This document shows, in pieces, positions 19,375-31,425 of a stretch of 64,000 nt of DNA. The DNA is from Pyxidicoccus parkwaysis (lineage in GTDB: Bacteria > Myxococcota > Myxococcia > Myxococcales > Myxococcaceae). The position numbers were made by a program, and so were the translations under genes. A model generated the notes under the pieces. That model was given only the letters and a program-made list of their open reading frames with translations. It searched no databases and was not told the origin of the DNA. Location: positions 4,268,001 to 4,332,000 of the forward strand of contig NZ_CP071090.1 in assembly GCF_017301735.1 (NCBI RefSeq), read 5' to 3'. How positions within the stretch are numbered: the first letter of the stretch is position 1; each line of letters opens with the position of its first letter.

Positions 19375-22300
19375 ATGCGCGACTCACAGCCCACAGGCTG
19401 GCCCCTGTCCGCGGCCCAGAATGGAATCTGGGTGGGACAGCAGTTCGACCTCAAGAGCCCGGTGTACAACGCCGCCGAGTGCATCGAGATTCGCGGCGTC
19501 GTCGACGTCGCGCACTTCGAGTCCGCGCTGCGGCAGGCTGTCAGCGAGGCCGAGGCCCTGCACTCGCGCTTCCTGTCCGGAGCGACGGGGCCCGTGCAGC
19601 TCGTCGAGCCTCGCACCGACTGGCCCCTGCACTTCGAGGATGTCAGCGGCACGCCAGACCCGTGGGCGGCGGCGCATGCCTGGATGCAGGAGGACCTGAC
19701 CCGGACCGTGGACCTGGGCCAGGGGCCGCTCTTCGTGGAGGCGCTGTTCAAGGCCGCGCCGGACCGCTTCTTCTGGTACCAGCGCGTCCATCACATCGCG
19801 ATGGATGGGTTCGGCTTTTCGCTCATCGCGCGGAGGGTGGCCGACCTCTACACCGCGCGCGTCACCGGGCGTGCCGCGACGGGGGGCTTCGGCCCGCTGC
19901 GTCCCGTGCTGGACGAGGACGCCGCCTATCAGTCGGGGCCGCAGGTGCAGGCGGACCGTGCCTTCTGGGTAGAGCGCTACGAGAAGGGCCCCATGCCCGT
20001 CAGCATCGCCGCGCCCGCACCCATGTCGTCGCGCTTCGTGCGGCAGATGCAGCACCTCTCCACGAGCGAGGTGGAGCGTCTTCAAGCGACGGCGCGACAG
20101 GCGGGCCTGGTCTGGCCGGACCTGGTGCTGGCCACCACCGCCGTGTGGCTGCACCGCTTCACGGACGCGCGGGAGGTGGTGCTGGGCCTGCCGGTGATGA
20201 CCCGGCTGGGCTCGGCGGCGCTGCGGGTGCCGTGCATGGCGATGAACATCGTGCCGCTGAAGGTCGCGGTGCGTCCGGAGGTGGGGCTCATCTCGCTGGC
20301 GCGCGACGTGGCCGCGGAGCTGCGCGCCATGCGTCCGCACCTGCGCTACCGCTACGAGCAGCTTCGCCGCGACTTGCGGCGCGTGGGTGGCCAGCGCCGG
20401 CTGTTCGGCCCGGTGGTCAACCTCATGCCCTTCGACTACGCGCTGCGCTTCGCGGGGATGCCAGCTATCGCGCACAACCTCTCCGCGGGCCCGGTGGAAG
20501 ACCTCTCCATCGGCATGTACGCGCGCTCCGATGGCAGTGGGATGCGCGTGGACTTCGATGCGAACCCCGCGTGCTACCGCCCGCAGGAGCTGCGCGCCCA
20601 CCAGCGAAGCTTCCTCCAACTCCTGGAGTCGCTGACCGCAGAGCCCGAGCGGCCCGTGGGTGCGATGACGGCGACGCGGGCCAGCACCGCGCCGGATGCG
20701 GATGCGAAGCCTGTCGCCTCCGTGCTGGACGGCGGTCCCCTTCCCGGTCTGGCGCGCTCGGTGGTGGAGTTGTTCACGGAGCACGCTCTGGCCCAGCCGG
20801 ATGCCGTGGCCGTGGAGCACGGTCCCTATCGGATGACCTACGGCGAGCTGCTCCAGGCCGCGCTCGGTGTGGCGGATCGGCTCATCTCCGAAGGTGTGTG
20901 GCCGGACACGCCCGTGGCGGTCATGCTGCCTCGTGGCCTGGATGCGGTGGTCGCCGCGTGGGGCGTGCTCCTCTCGGGCGCGGGATATCTGCCCATGGAC
21001 CCGGTCGGTCCGGCGTCGAGGACCGAGGCCATCCTCACCGACGCGGCGCCCGATCTGGTCATCACCTCTCGTCATGACCTCGCACCGGGGACCGGGCCCC
21101 TGGCTCCGGGCCACCTGGTCGTGAAGCGGCGCGCGGGTGTCGCCGCTCCCGATGCACAGATCGTGAAGCCCCGGCTGGCGTACGTCATCTACACGTCCGG
21201 CTCCACGGGGCAGCCCAACGGCGTGCAGATCGACCGCGCCGCGCTGGCGCACTTCGTGGCGGGTGCAACGCACCGCTATGGCGTGCGCTCCGACGACCGC
21301 GTCCTCCAGTTCGCCCCGCTGCACTTCGACGCCAGCATCGAGGAGCTCTTTCTCACGCTGTGCAACGGCGCGAGGCTGGTGCTGCGCACCGACGAAATGC
21401 TCCAGTCGGTGCCGAGGCTGCTCGAAGCCTGCGCCGAGCACGGCATCACCGTGCTCGACCTGCCCACCGCCTTCTGGCACGAGCTGGCCTACAGTGTGTC
21501 GACGGGCTCGGCCCGCCTGCCCCCGTCCCTGCGCACCGTCATCATCGGCGGTGAGGCCGCGCTGCCCGAGCGCGTCGCCCGCTGGCGCGCCACCGTGGGC
21601 CCTTCGGTGCAGCTCCTCAACACCTATGGCCCCACCGAGGCCACGGTGGTGGCCACCGTCGCCACGCTCAGCGGCGCGGACGAGGTGGCCTCTTCCAGCG
21701 AGGAGGTCCCCATCGGGCAGCCCCTTCCGGGTGTGCGCGCGGTGCTCCTCGACGCGCAAGAACGGCCCGCTGCTTCGGGTGAAGAGGGAGAGCTGTACCT
21801 GCTCGGAGGCGGTCTGGCCCGGGGCTACCTGGGGCGCGGGCAGCTGACCGCGTCGCGGTTCCTTACGCTCGACGCCCTGCCCGACAAGCCTCGCGCCTAC
21901 CGCACTGGCGACCGCGTCCGGCTGCGCGAGGACGGCAATCTGGTGTTCGTCGGCCGCGTGGACGACGAGCTCAAGATCAGCGGTCACCGCATCGACCCGG
22001 CCGAGGTGGAGAGCGTGCTGCTCCGTCACCCCCGGGTGAGAGAGGCCGCTGTCGTCGGACAGTCGCTCGATGGAGGCGCACGTCGGCTGTGCGCGTTCCT
22101 CGTCACCGAGCCGCCTCCGCCTTCCACGTCCGAGCTGCGCCAGCACGTGCAGTCCGCGCTGCCCGCGCCCATGGTGCCCGGCGCCTTCGTCAGGCTCGAG
22201 CGCCTTCCGAGAACGAGCACGGGGAAGATCGACCGCGCGGAGCTGCGCCGCATGTCCACCACCGAGGAGCCACTCTCGCTCTCGGCGGATGCTTCCGGAC

Positions 22301-23730
22301 TGGAGCAGATGGTGCTGCGCATCTGGTCTCAGGTCCTCGGCGTGAGCGGCGTGTCCGCGCGAGATGACTTTTTCGACCTGGGTGGCCAGTCGCTCCAGAG
22401 CATCCAGGTGGCCAACCGGCTCAGCGTCGAGTTGGGCCGCGAAGTGCCTGTCGCCACCGTGTTCCGCCACCCCACCGCCGCGGCGCTCGCACGGGCCCTG
22501 GAGCAAGGCACCGACGCGGCCTCCGAGGCAGGAGGCCTCACCGCCGCGATGATTTCGGATGCCGAGCTTCCAGAAGACGTCGTGCCCATGCTCACCCCTG
22601 TCAGGGCCTCAACGGCCCGGCTGAGACAGGTGGTCCTCACCGGGGCCACGGGCTTCGTCGGCGCACACCTGCTCTCGCAACTGCTGCGGCAGACGGAAGC
22701 GCGCGTGGTCTGCCTGGTGCGCGCGCGTGACGAGGCGCAGGCGATGCAGCGGCTTCGCGAGTCGCTCACCTCCCAGCGGCTGTCCACAGCGGGCCTCACG
22801 GAGCGAGTGCTCGCGCTGCCGTCCGACCTGACGCAGCCCTGGCTGGGGCTCGGCGAGGCGCGGTTCCACGGCCTGGCCTCCGAGTGCGACGCCATCTTCC
22901 ACAACGCCGCCGTCGTCAGCGTGGTGCGCGAGTACGGCAGCCTCCAGGCCGTCAACGTGCGCGGCACGCGCGAGCTGCTGCGGATGGCCGCCGCCGTCCA
23001 ACCCAAGCCCTTCCACTACGTGTCCACGCTCGCGGTGGCGCCTCCCGCGAACCTCCGTCCCGACGTGCCCGAGGACTTCGTGCCCGCCCACTCCGGCCTG
23101 CGTGACGGCTACCAGCAGAGCAAGTGGGTGGCGGAGCGGCTCGTCCAACAGGCGGGAGCGCGCGGCCTGCCCGTGTCCGTCTACCGCCTGGGCCGCGTCG
23201 TAGGTGCGCCGGACACTGGCCTCGTGAATCCGCAGGACCTGGTGTGGCGCATCCTCCTGGCCGGCATCCCCGTGGGTGCGCTGCCCCAGCTCGACGTGGG
23301 CGAGGTGTGGACACCGGTGGACTACGTAGCGCGCGCGCTCGTCCACTTGTCGGGCGTGGCGCAGGCCGGCGAGGTCTTCAACCTCACGCCCACGCCGGAA
23401 GTGCGGCTCGGCGAGCTGTTCGGCTGGGTCCGCGACTTCGGCTACCCCGTGGAGCTGCTCCCCGTCGGTGCCTGGCGCGCGCGCGTCGCGGAGCGGGCGG
23501 GAAACGCGGAGACCGGCGCCACGCTGGCGTTCTTCGACCTGCGCTCCGGAGATAGCGAGCCCACCTTCGGCCTCGGTCCCATCCGCTTCCAGCGCGTGCT
23601 CCAGGCACTGGCCGGCAGCGGCATCACCTGTCCGCCGACGGACCGCGCGCTGCTGTTCCGCTACCTCGAATTCTGCGTCGAGCAGGGACTCCTGCCTCGG
23701 CCGCCCTCCACCGAAACGGCCCTCCCGTGA
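19375..23730 (+). CDS. mxcG: Myxochelin NRPS (C-A-PCP-reductase)
   Basis: A 1451-residue synthetase. Condensation domain 1-430 ([26 protein letters not shown]); adenylation 455-950 ([29 protein letters not shown]); PCP with LGGQSLQS near 1005; NAD(P)H-dependent thioester reductase from 1085 ([13 protein letters not shown], then YQQSKWVAE). Specificity residues read D-A-E-D-I-G-T-V-V. The acidic residue at the third position suits a basic side chain, consistent with lysine. In myxochelin synthesis this enzyme acylates both amines of lysine with dihydroxybenzoate, then reduces the thioester to an aldehyde or alcohol. The A3 motif has Asn where Lys is usual (QPNGV). ATG at 19375 follows AGGGAG; the stop overlaps the next start. 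Confidence 0.97.
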   Translation: MRDSQPTGWPLSAAQNGIWVGQQFDLKSPVYNAAECIEIRGVVDVAHFESALRQAVSEAEALHSRFLSGATGPVQLVEPRTDWPLHFEDVSGTPDPWAAAHAWMQEDLTRTVDLGQGPLFVEALFKAAPDRFFWYQRVHHIAMDGFGFSLIARRVADLYTARVTGRAATGGFGPLRPVLDEDAAYQSGPQVQADRAFWVERYEKGPMPVSIAAPAPMSSRFVRQMQHLSTSEVERLQATARQAGLVWPDLVLATTAVWLHRFTDAREVVLGLPVMTRLGSAALRVPCMAMNIVPLKVAVRPEVGLISLARDVAAELRAMRPHLRYRYEQLRRDLRRVGGQRRLFGPVVNLMPFDYALRFAGMPAIAHNLSAGPVEDLSIGMYARSDGSGMRVDFDANPACYRPQELRAHQRSFLQLLESLTAEPERPVGAMTATRASTAPDADAKPVASVLDGGPLPGLARSVVELFTEHALAQPDAVAVEHGPYRMTYGELLQAALGVADRLISEGVWPDTPVAVMLPRGLDAVVAAWGVLLSGAGYLPMDPVGPASRTEAILTDAAPDLVITSRHDLAPGTGPLAPGHLVVKRRAGVAAPDAQIVKPRLAYVIYTSGSTGQPNGVQIDRAALAHFVAGATHRYGVRSDDRVLQFAPLHFDASIEELFLTLCNGARLVLRTDEMLQSVPRLLEACAEHGITVLDLPTAFWHELAYSVSTGSARLPPSLRTVIIGGEAALPERVARWRATVGPSVQLLNTYGPTEATVVATVATLSGADEVASSSEEVPIGQPLPGVRAVLLDAQERPAASGEEGELYLLGGGLARGYLGRGQLTASRFLTLDALPDKPRAYRTGDRVRLREDGNLVFVGRVDDELKISGHRIDPAEVESVLLRHPRVREAAVVGQSLDGGARRLCAFLVTEPPPPSTSELRQHVQSALPAPMVPGAFVRLERLPRTSTGKIDRAELRRMSTTEEPLSLSADASGLEQMVLRIWSQVLGVSGVSARDDFFDLGGQSLQSIQVANRLSVELGREVPVATVFRHPTAAALARALEQGTDAASEAGGLTAAMISDAELPEDVVPMLTPVRASTARLRQVVLTGATGFVGAHLLSQLLRQTEARVVCLVRARDEAQAMQRLRESLTSQRLSTAGLTERVLALPSDLTQPWLGLGEARFHGLASECDAIFHNAAVVSVVREYGSLQAVNVRGTRELLRMAAAVQPKPFHYVSTLAVAPPANLRPDVPEDFVPAHSGLRDGYQQSKWVAERLVQQAGARGLPVSVYRLGRVVGAPDTGLVNPQDLVWRILLAGIPVGALPQLDVGEVWTPVDYVARALVHLSGVAQAGEVFNLTPTPEVRLGELFGWVRDFGYPVELLPVGAWRARVAERAGNAETGATLAFFDLRSGDSEPTFGLGPIRFQRVLQALAGSGITCPPTDRALLFRYLEFCVEQGLLPRPPSTETALP

Positions 23731-25106
23731 TGAACCGCGACTGGACACCTCGCACCTGGCGGAACAAGACCGTCACGTGCATGCCGGACGACTATCCGGA
23801 CCTTCACGCGCTCGCGCGCGTCGAGGAGCAGCTCTCGCACCTGCCGCCGCTCGTCTTCGCGTCCGACACGCGCCGCCTCTCCGCCCATCTCGCCCGCGTC
23901 GCCGAGGGCAAGGCCTTCCTGCTCCAGGGCGGCGACTGCGCGGAGAGCTTCAAGGAGTTCACCACCGACAACATCCGCGACACCTTCCGGCTCATCCTGC
24001 AGATGGCAGTGGTGCTCACCTTCGCGGGCGGCCGGCCGGTGGTGAAGGTGGGCCGCATCGCCGGGCAGTTCGCCAAGCCGCGCTCCAGCCCCATGGAGAC
24101 GCGGGACGGCGTCACGCTGCCCAGCTACCGCGGCGACATCATCAACGGCATGGACTTCGACGCGCGTGAGCGGATGCCCGACCCGCGTCGCCTGCTGATG
24201 GCGTACCACCAGTCCTCCGCCACGCTGAACCTCGTGCGCGCCTTCGCCCAGGGTGGCTACACGGACCTGTGCAACCTGCACCGCTGGACGCTCGACTTCA
24301 TCGCGAGCAGCCCGCAGGGCGACCGCTACAAGGGGCTCGCGGACAAGATCTTCGAGTCCCTGTGCTTCATGAGCGCCCTCTCCCCGCACCCGGAGCCGCA
24401 CCCGCACGGCAGCGGACCGGTGGACTTCTTCACCAGCCACGAGGCCCTGCTCCTCAACTACGAGGAGGCGCTGACTCGCGCCGAACCTGCTTCCGGCGAG
24501 TGGTTCGACACGTCCGCGCACATGCTCTGGATTGGCGAGCGCACGCGCCAGCTCGACGGTGGCCACGTGGAGTTCATGCGCGGCATCCAGAATCCCATCG
24601 GCCTCAAGTGCGGTCCGACGATGGAGCCCGAGGACCTGCTGCGGCTGATGGACGTGCTCGACCCGAAGGGAGTGCCCGGACGCCTCACGCTCATCGGCCG
24701 CTTCGGCGCGGACAAGGTCGCCGAGCGCCTGCCCCGGCTGATGGCCGCCACCCGCCGCGACGGCCGCCCCGTCATCTGGTCCATCGACCCGATGCACGGC
24801 AACACGCACAAGGCGAGCAACGGCTACAAGACGCGCTCGTTCGACCGCATCCTCTCGGAGGTGCATGCGTTCCTCGAGGTCGCCGCCGCCGAGGGCGTGC
24901 ACCCCGGAGGCATGCACCTGGAGATGACGGGGCAACACGTCACCGAGTGCCTCGGTGGCTCGCTGCCGGTGACGGAGGACGACCTCTCCAGCCGCTACCA
25001 CACCCACTGCGACCCGAGGCTCAACGGCACCCAGGCCCTGCAGCTGGCCTTCACCGTCGCTGAGTCCCTCCAGGCCCCCCGCTCCCACCGCGCACGCGCG
25101 GCTTGA
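23730..25106 (+). CDS. Class II 3-deoxy-7-phosphoheptulonate (DAHP) synthase
   Basis: A 458-residue plant/mycobacterial-type DAHP synthase, first enzyme of the shikimate pathway. Motifs: [88 protein letters not shown] and a C-terminal [10 protein letters not shown]. The metal and phosphate ligands typical of the class (Cys in GGDCAE, His in DPMHGN, Glu in HLEMTG, Asp in CDPRLN) are all present. The ATG shares a base with the stop of mxcG, so expression is coupled to siderophore synthesis. Its probable role is to supply extra chorismate in iron starvation. GTG at 23727 is an alternative start. Confidence 0.96.
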   Translation: MNRDWTPRTWRNKTVTCMPDDYPDLHALARVEEQLSHLPPLVFASDTRRLSAHLARVAEGKAFLLQGGDCAESFKEFTTDNIRDTFRLILQMAVVLTFAGGRPVVKVGRIAGQFAKPRSSPMETRDGVTLPSYRGDIINGMDFDARERMPDPRRLLMAYHQSSATLNLVRAFAQGGYTDLCNLHRWTLDFIASSPQGDRYKGLADKIFESLCFMSALSPHPEPHPHGSGPVDFFTSHEALLLNYEEALTRAEPASGEWFDTSAHMLWIGERTRQLDGGHVEFMRGIQNPIGLKCGPTMEPEDLLRLMDVLDPKGVPGRLTLIGRFGADKVAERLPRLMAATRRDGRPVIWSIDPMHGNTHKASNGYKTRSFDRILSEVHAFLEVAAAEGVHPGGMHLEMTGQHVTECLGGSLPVTEDDLSSRYHTHCDPRLNGTQALQLAFTVAESLQAPRSHRARAA

Positions 25107-25137
25107 GCCCACGCTCTTTCACATCTTCAACTTGAGA

Positions 25138-27720
25138 ATGAGAGACATTTTCACAATCAAAGCCGTGACGTGGCCAAGGCTCGCGCGCACCGTGGTGCTG
25201 AGCGGACTGCTCGTGGCGAGTCCGGTTCTCGCGGGCATGCCGCAGGACGGTGCCCCGGTGGTGGCCGCGCCCACCCTGGAGGCGCCGAAGCTCGTGGAGT
25301 TCGTCGAGGCGACCTACCCCGCGCAGGCGGAGCATGAGCGTCTGGAGGCGACGGTGGTGCTCCGGCTCACGCTCGACGAGCGGGGCGCCGTCACCGCGAC
25401 GGAGGTGATGCAATCCGCCGGACACGGCTTCGACGAGGCGGCCCGGGACGCGGTGCTCCGCTTCCGCTTCGAGCCCGCGAAGCGCAACGGCGTGCCCGTG
25501 CCTTCACGCATCGCGTACAGCTACGAGTTCCGGCTGCGCCCTCCTGAGACGCCTGCGACTGAGCCCATGCAGGCAGCGGAGACCGAACGGGGAGCCACGT
25601 CCTCCTCGCAGGCGGTCGAGCCCGGCTCTGCAACCGGTGCCACCGAGCAAACAGCGTCCACCCAGGGCGCAGCGGACGGCGAGCCCATCGAAGTCACCGT
25701 CGAAGGCGAGTCCGAAGTCGAGCGCATGCGCAACTCCGCCGAGGCGGTGCGCGTCATCGAGATGCAGCAGGTCCAGCGAGAGGCCGCCGACCTGGGACAG
25801 GTCCTCGCTCGCACGGAAGGCATCGGCGTGCGTCGCGTGGGCGGGCTCGGCAGCCGTGCGCGCTTCTCGCTCGCGGGCTTCACCGACGAGCAGATCCGCT
25901 TCTTCATCGACGGAGTCCCGCTGGAGCTCGCGGGCTACGGGCCCGAGTTCGCCAACGTCCCCGTGAACCTGGTGCAGCGCATGGAGGTCTACCAGGGCGT
26001 CGTCCCCGCGCGCTTCGGTGCGGACGCGCTCGGTGGCGCCGTCCAGTTCATCACCACCGAGAAGCTCGGCGGCACCAAGGCGGCGGCGTCCTATGAGTTC
26101 GGCTCCTTCAACACCCACCGCCTCACGCTCAGCGGCTCGCACCTGAACGAGGCGAGCGGCCTGTACGCCCGCGCCAGCGCCTTCTTCGACTCCACGCCCA
26201 ACAACTACCGCGTCGACGTCGAGGTCCCCGACGAGCAGGGCCGGCTCGTGTCGCAGACCCTCCCCCGCTTCCACGACGCTTACCGCGCCGGAGGAGGCTC
26301 CGTGGAGGCCGGCTTCACCGGTCTCCCGTGGGCCCACCGTCTGCTGCTGCGCGCCTTCGCCAGCACCACGGCCAAGGAGCTTCAGCACGGCGCCACCATG
26401 GACACGCCGTACGGCGACGTGGACTCCGCCAGCGCCTCCGCGGGCGCCACCCTCCGCTACGAGAAGACCCACGACTCGGGCCTCACCACCGACGCGGTGG
26501 GCGGCTACGTCTTCCGTCGCAGCACCTTCACGGACGTGGGCACCTGCGCGTACGACTGGACCGGTCGCTGCGTGCAGCAGCTCCCCCAGCCCGGCGAAAT
26601 CGAGTCGCGCGCTGTCGAGCGCAACGTGCGTCAGCACACCGGCTTCGCGCGCATCAACCTCGGCTGGTCGCCGTCCATCGCCCATGCGTTCCGCCTCGCC
26701 ATCGCCCCCACTTGGGTGGGCCGCTCCGGCGAGGACGAGGCCCTGCGCGAGCGCGGGGAAATCGACCCGCTCACCGGGGACCGGAGCATCTTCTCGCTCG
26801 TCGCCGGGCTCGAGTACCAGCGCGACGCGCTCGACGGCCGTCTGGAGAACATCGCGTTCCTCAAGGACTACCTCCAGCGCTCCCGCGCGGATCTGCTGCT
26901 GCCCAGCAACGTCTTCGAGCCCGCGGACCAGGACATCCACCACCTCGGCGTGGGCGACAGCCTCCGGTTCCGCATCACCGACGTGCTCCTCGCGAAGGCC
27001 GCCTACGAGTGGGCCACGCGCCTGCCCCGCCCCGATGAGCTCTTCGGCGACGGCATCCTCTACGGCGAGAACCTCCGCCTGCGTCCCGAGCGCAGCCACA
27101 ACCTCAACGTGGAGCTGGCGGCCTCGCTCCCCTCGATGCCGTCCGGCACGTTCCGCGGCAACGTGCTCGGCTTCGCACGACTGGTGGATGACTTCATCCA
27201 GCCCATCGGCCACCTGGGCTACTACACGTACCAGAACGTCATCGAGGCCCGCAGCCTGGGCGTCACCGGCGCCTTGGGATGGACCTCGCCCGGCGAGTGG
27301 CTCTCGCTCGACGGCAACGCCACCTTCCAGGACTTCCGCAACACCTCCACCGAGGGCCCCTTCGCGGAGTTCGAAGGCCAGCGCCTCCCCAACCGTCCGA
27401 ACCTGCTCGCCAACGGCAGCGCACGCTTCCAGTGGGCGAAGGTGCTCAGTCCGCGCGACGAGCTCTCGCTGAGCTGGCACACGCGCTACATCCACTCCTT
27501 CTTCCGCGCGTGGGAGCGCCTGGGCCAGGGCAGCCAGAAGCAGACGGTGCCCGCCCAGCTCCTGCACTCGCTCGCGCTCACCTACGCCACCCGCATCTCA
27601 CGCGTCGCGGTGAGCTGGACGGTGGACGTGCAGAACCTCACCGACGCCGACGCCTACGACTTCCTCGGCGTGCAGCGCCCCGGCCGCGCCGTCGCCGCCA
27701 AGGTGGTTGCAGAGCTCTGA
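25138..27720 (+). CDS. mxcH: TonB domain fused to TonB-dependent ferric-siderophore receptor
   Basis: An 860-residue protein. An N-terminal hydrophobic segment (ARTVVLSGLLVASPVLAG, residues about 12-32) acts as signal or anchor. Residues 45-135 are a TonB C-terminal domain (VEATYPAQAEHERLEATVVLRL, then DEAARDAVLRFRFEPAKRNG). A proline/threonine linker follows, then a receptor plug from about 195 (RVIEMQQVQREAADLGQVL, GSRARFSLAGF, RFFIDGVPLEL, PARFGADALGGAVQFI) and a 22-strand-type barrel ending in an aromatic-poor VVAEL. It should import ferric myxochelin across the outer membrane. Having TonB on the same chain as the receptor is unusual for most bacteria. ATG at 25138 is chosen; a TTG six bases earlier is in frame. 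Confidence 0.95.
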   Translation: MRDIFTIKAVTWPRLARTVVLSGLLVASPVLAGMPQDGAPVVAAPTLEAPKLVEFVEATYPAQAEHERLEATVVLRLTLDERGAVTATEVMQSAGHGFDEAARDAVLRFRFEPAKRNGVPVPSRIAYSYEFRLRPPETPATEPMQAAETERGATSSSQAVEPGSATGATEQTASTQGAADGEPIEVTVEGESEVERMRNSAEAVRVIEMQQVQREAADLGQVLARTEGIGVRRVGGLGSRARFSLAGFTDEQIRFFIDGVPLELAGYGPEFANVPVNLVQRMEVYQGVVPARFGADALGGAVQFITTEKLGGTKAAASYEFGSFNTHRLTLSGSHLNEASGLYARASAFFDSTPNNYRVDVEVPDEQGRLVSQTLPRFHDAYRAGGGSVEAGFTGLPWAHRLLLRAFASTTAKELQHGATMDTPYGDVDSASASAGATLRYEKTHDSGLTTDAVGGYVFRRSTFTDVGTCAYDWTGRCVQQLPQPGEIESRAVERNVRQHTGFARINLGWSPSIAHAFRLAIAPTWVGRSGEDEALRERGEIDPLTGDRSIFSLVAGLEYQRDALDGRLENIAFLKDYLQRSRADLLLPSNVFEPADQDIHHLGVGDSLRFRITDVLLAKAAYEWATRLPRPDELFGDGILYGENLRLRPERSHNLNVELAASLPSMPSGTFRGNVLGFARLVDDFIQPIGHLGYYTYQNVIEARSLGVTGALGWTSPGEWLSLDGNATFQDFRNTSTEGPFAEFEGQRLPNRPNLLANGSARFQWAKVLSPRDELSLSWHTRYIHSFFRAWERLGQGSQKQTVPAQLLHSLALTYATRISRVAVSWTVDVQNLTDADAYDFLGVQRPGRAVAAKVVAEL

Positions 27721-27762
27721 GCCCCCAATCCACGCAGCACCCCTCCTGAAAAGGACCTCCGA

Positions 27763-28995
27763 ATGAAGCCTGCTTCGCCCTTCCGATTCGTACGCCTGAC
27801 GGCCGTGGCACTGGCCATGTCCCTGCTCACCGCCTGCGGTGACGATGACGACAAGGTCGACCCGGACCCCACGCCGAATACGCCGCTGTACGCCGTCATC
27901 GCGCAGGTCTCCGCCGACAACGAGTCGCAGAGCTACATCGCCCTCACGGACAAGGTGGACCTCACCGCGCCGCTGTCGCTGGAGAACGCCATCGAGGTTC
28001 CCGGCCGCGCGCTCGGCTTCGGCATCGCGAAGTCTGGCTCGCTGTACGTCGGTGGCAGCGACGGCGCCACCATCACCCGCTATGACCTGAACAGCAGCGG
28101 GAAGCTGGAGCCGAAGTCCACCGTGAGCTTCGCGGGCAAGGGCGTCGCCTCCATCGGCGAGTACCAGAACCAGGTCCAGTTCGTCTCCAGCACCAAGGCC
28201 TACTACTTCGACGGCCGCACCTCTCAGGTCATCGTCTGGAACCCCAGCGACATGACGCTGACCAACGCCGTGGCCATCAACAATCTGGCCATCGAGGGCG
28301 CCACGACGACGTTCGCCTCGCACCCGGTGCGCGTGGGTGACCTCATCATCGCGGCCGTGGGCTGGAGGCCTTCGGCGAGCGTGGGCATCACCAAGCAGGC
28401 CGGCGTCGTGGTGGTGGACACGAAGACGGACGCGGTGAGCCTGGTGACCGACAACCGCTGCGGCTACGTGCGCGATGGCGTGCTCGGTTCGGACGGCAAG
28501 GTGTACCTGGCGACCGAGGCCTACGGCGCGGCGGTGTACCGCGTCGCCGGCGGTGACACGCCCGTGCCCTGCCTGCTGAAGTTCGACCCCGCGACGAAGT
28601 CCTTCGACAAGGACTTCTACCGTGAGCTGAGCTCGTTCACGGGCGGCGCGGCCACGGGCTCGCTGCTGCCCGGCCCCACCGGGACGGCGTACCTGCGCGT
28701 GCTCGACGAGAGCGTCTACACCGTCGCCCCGGGCACGCACCCGCGCGCGGTGGCGAGCGCCCAGGCCTGGACGTGGTGGCAGCTCAACCTCAGCACGCTG
28801 GCGGCAACGAAGGTGGAGAAGCTCCCGGCCAGCACCGGCAGTTCCTTTCTCTTCAACGTCGCGGACAACCGCGTCCTCTTCACCGAGTTCACCAACAGCT
28901 CCAGCCAGACGAACCTTCGTGACCTGTCGAACCAGTCCGGCACGGTGGCGATGAGCTCGCAGGGTCTCGTCTTCTCGTTCTTGCAGGTCCGCTGA
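27763..28995 (+). CDS. mxcI: Siderophore-locus lipoprotein
   Basis: A 410-residue lipoprotein with lipobox LLTAC (Cys25) followed by GDDDDKVDPDPTPN, an acidic, flexible stretch. The rest is beta-rich with repeated short strands (GSLYVGGSDGATITRYD, VQFVSSTKAYYFDGRTSQVIVWN, GKVYLATEAYGAAVYRV), which look like a beta-propeller. The enzymatic role is unknown. Propeller lipoproteins beside TonB receptors often bind the receptor or its ligand on the periplasmic or surface side. AAAAGGA precedes the ATG. It lies 42 bases after mxcH, and a strong terminator follows it. Confidence 0.88.
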   Translation: MKPASPFRFVRLTAVALAMSLLTACGDDDDKVDPDPTPNTPLYAVIAQVSADNESQSYIALTDKVDLTAPLSLENAIEVPGRALGFGIAKSGSLYVGGSDGATITRYDLNSSGKLEPKSTVSFAGKGVASIGEYQNQVQFVSSTKAYYFDGRTSQVIVWNPSDMTLTNAVAINNLAIEGATTTFASHPVRVGDLIIAAVGWRPSASVGITKQAGVVVVDTKTDAVSLVTDNRCGYVRDGVLGSDGKVYLATEAYGAAVYRVAGGDTPVPCLLKFDPATKSFDKDFYRELSSFTGGAATGSLLPGPTGTAYLRVLDESVYTVAPGTHPRAVASAQAWTWWQLNLSTLAATKVEKLPASTGSSFLFNVADNRVLFTEFTNSSSQTNLRDLSNQSGTVAMSSQGLVFSFLQVR

Positions 28996-29011
28996 GCAGT
29001 CCCCCCAAACA

Positions 29012-29054
29012 GGCGCCGGGCATGTCCTCCCTTGCCCGGCGCCGTTTTCTCTTT
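29012..29054 (+). terminator. Strong rho-independent terminator after mxcI
   Basis: Perfect 11-base stem GGCGCCGGGCA / TGCCCGGCGCC (29012-29022 and 29033-29043) with a 10-base loop, followed by GTTTTCTCTTT. This is the only textbook terminator in the siderophore locus. The next gene starts only 11 bases after the T-rich tract, so downstream genes need read-through or a promoter in mxcI. Confidence 0.85.
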
Positions 29055-29064
29055 CCTCCACGCC

Positions 29065-30111
<1,047 letters not shown>

Positions 30112-30155
30112 GCCGGCCCGGGCCCCCACTTCCACCGTACTGTCAGGAGCATTCC

Positions 30156-31415
30156 GTGAGTGCATCCGTCCCACCGAGGCAGGAACGCCAGCTCCTCTGG
30201 CTGCTGGCCGCCGTGCAGTTCACCCACCTCATGGACTTCATGCTCGTGATGCCCCTGGGGCCGGAGCTGATGCGGGTGTTCTCCATGTCGACCGCGCGCT
30301 TCGGGACGATGGTCTCCGCGTACACGCTGGCGTCCGCGGCGATGGGCGTGTCGGGCCTGTTCTGGCTGGACCGCTTCGACCGGAAGCGCGCGCTGCTCAC
30401 GCTCTACGGTGTCTTCATCGTTGCGACACTGGCTTGCGGCGCCGCACCAGGCCCCACCGCGCTGCTCGTGGCGAGGATGCTCGCGGGCGCCTGCGCGGGA
30501 CTGATGGGCGCGGTGGTCATGGCCATCATCGGCGACCTGGTACCACCGGAGCGCCGTGGCCGGGCCATCGGGACGGTGATGTCTTCGCTCGGGCTGTCCG
30601 CGGTGGCGGGTGTGCCTCTGGGACTGGGCATCGCCAGCCAGCTCGGCTGGCGTGGGCCCTTCTTCGTCATCGGTGCGCTCGCGGCGGTCGTGTGGCTGTG
30701 CCTGCTGTGGCGGATGCCTCCGGTGCGCCAGCACCTCACCGCACCGAGCGCGGGCGCGCGGCGCAACCCGCTGGCACCCCTCGCGGCTCCCGGGCTCGCG
30801 CTGGGGTGGCTGCTCACGTTCAGCGTGGTGTTCTCCAGCTTCCTGCTGATTCCGTACCTGGGCGCGTACATGGTCGGCAACCTCGGCCTGCGCCTCGAGG
30901 ACCTGTCCTGGGTGTACCTGGGCGGAGGCGTGGCGACGTTGCTGACCGCGCGCCTCGTGGGCCAATTCGCGGACCGTTACGGTCCCGCGCGGGTCCTCGT
31001 CGCGTTGCTCGTCGGGACGGTGGTGCCGCACCTCGTCTTCACGCACCTGTCGCCCTCCGTGTTCCCGGTGGTGATGGCCGTGTTCATGGTGTTCATGGCG
31101 ACGACGTCCAGCCGGGCCATCCCCACCATCGCCCTCGTGACTTCACGCGTGCCGCCGCATCTGCGCGGGCGCTACCTCGCGGTCAACATGGCGGCGAGCG
31201 ACGCCGCGTCCGGCCTCTCCGCGTGGGCGAGCGGACTGTGGATTGCGACGGCGCCCCACGGCGCGCTGGTGGGCTTCGGCCAGGTGGGCTGGATGGCGGT
31301 GGGCGTGACGGCCCTGGCGTTGTGCATCCTCTGGACGTTGGGACGAACGGTGCACCCTGTCGCCCCGAACGACGCCTCATTCCCTGTTCATGCACCGCAG
31401 TCGTCACCCCACTAA
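30156..31415 (+). CDS. mxcK: MFS exporter, probably for myxochelin
   Basis: A 419-residue major-facilitator protein with 12 predicted membrane segments. The first includes FTHLMDFMLVMPLGPELM; the loop between segments 2 and 3 is LDRFDRKRAL, and segment 4 to 5 has GDLVPPERRGRAIG, the usual MFS charged motif. It is placed between siderophore uptake and synthesis genes, consistent with export of the apo-siderophore. GTG at 30156 follows AGGAG by six bases; longer in-frame starts run into the upstream gene. The C-terminal tail is hydrophilic and ends only ten bases before mxcL. Confidence 0.88.
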   Translation: MSASVPPRQERQLLWLLAAVQFTHLMDFMLVMPLGPELMRVFSMSTARFGTMVSAYTLASAAMGVSGLFWLDRFDRKRALLTLYGVFIVATLACGAAPGPTALLVARMLAGACAGLMGAVVMAIIGDLVPPERRGRAIGTVMSSLGLSAVAGVPLGLGIASQLGWRGPFFVIGALAAVVWLCLLWRMPPVRQHLTAPSAGARRNPLAPLAAPGLALGWLLTFSVVFSSFLLIPYLGAYMVGNLGLRLEDLSWVYLGGGVATLLTARLVGQFADRYGPARVLVALLVGTVVPHLVFTHLSPSVFPVVMAVFMVFMATTSSRAIPTIALVTSRVPPHLRGRYLAVNMAASDAASGLSAWASGLWIATAPHGALVGFGQVGWMAVGVTALALCILWTLGRTVHPVAPNDASFPVHAPQSSPH

Positions 31416-31425
31416 GGAAAGACTC

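Noticed and set aside
19384-22506. Minus-strand frame of 1040 codons opposite mxcG
   Set aside because: Antisense to well-supported C and A domains, low-complexity composition, no ribosome site.
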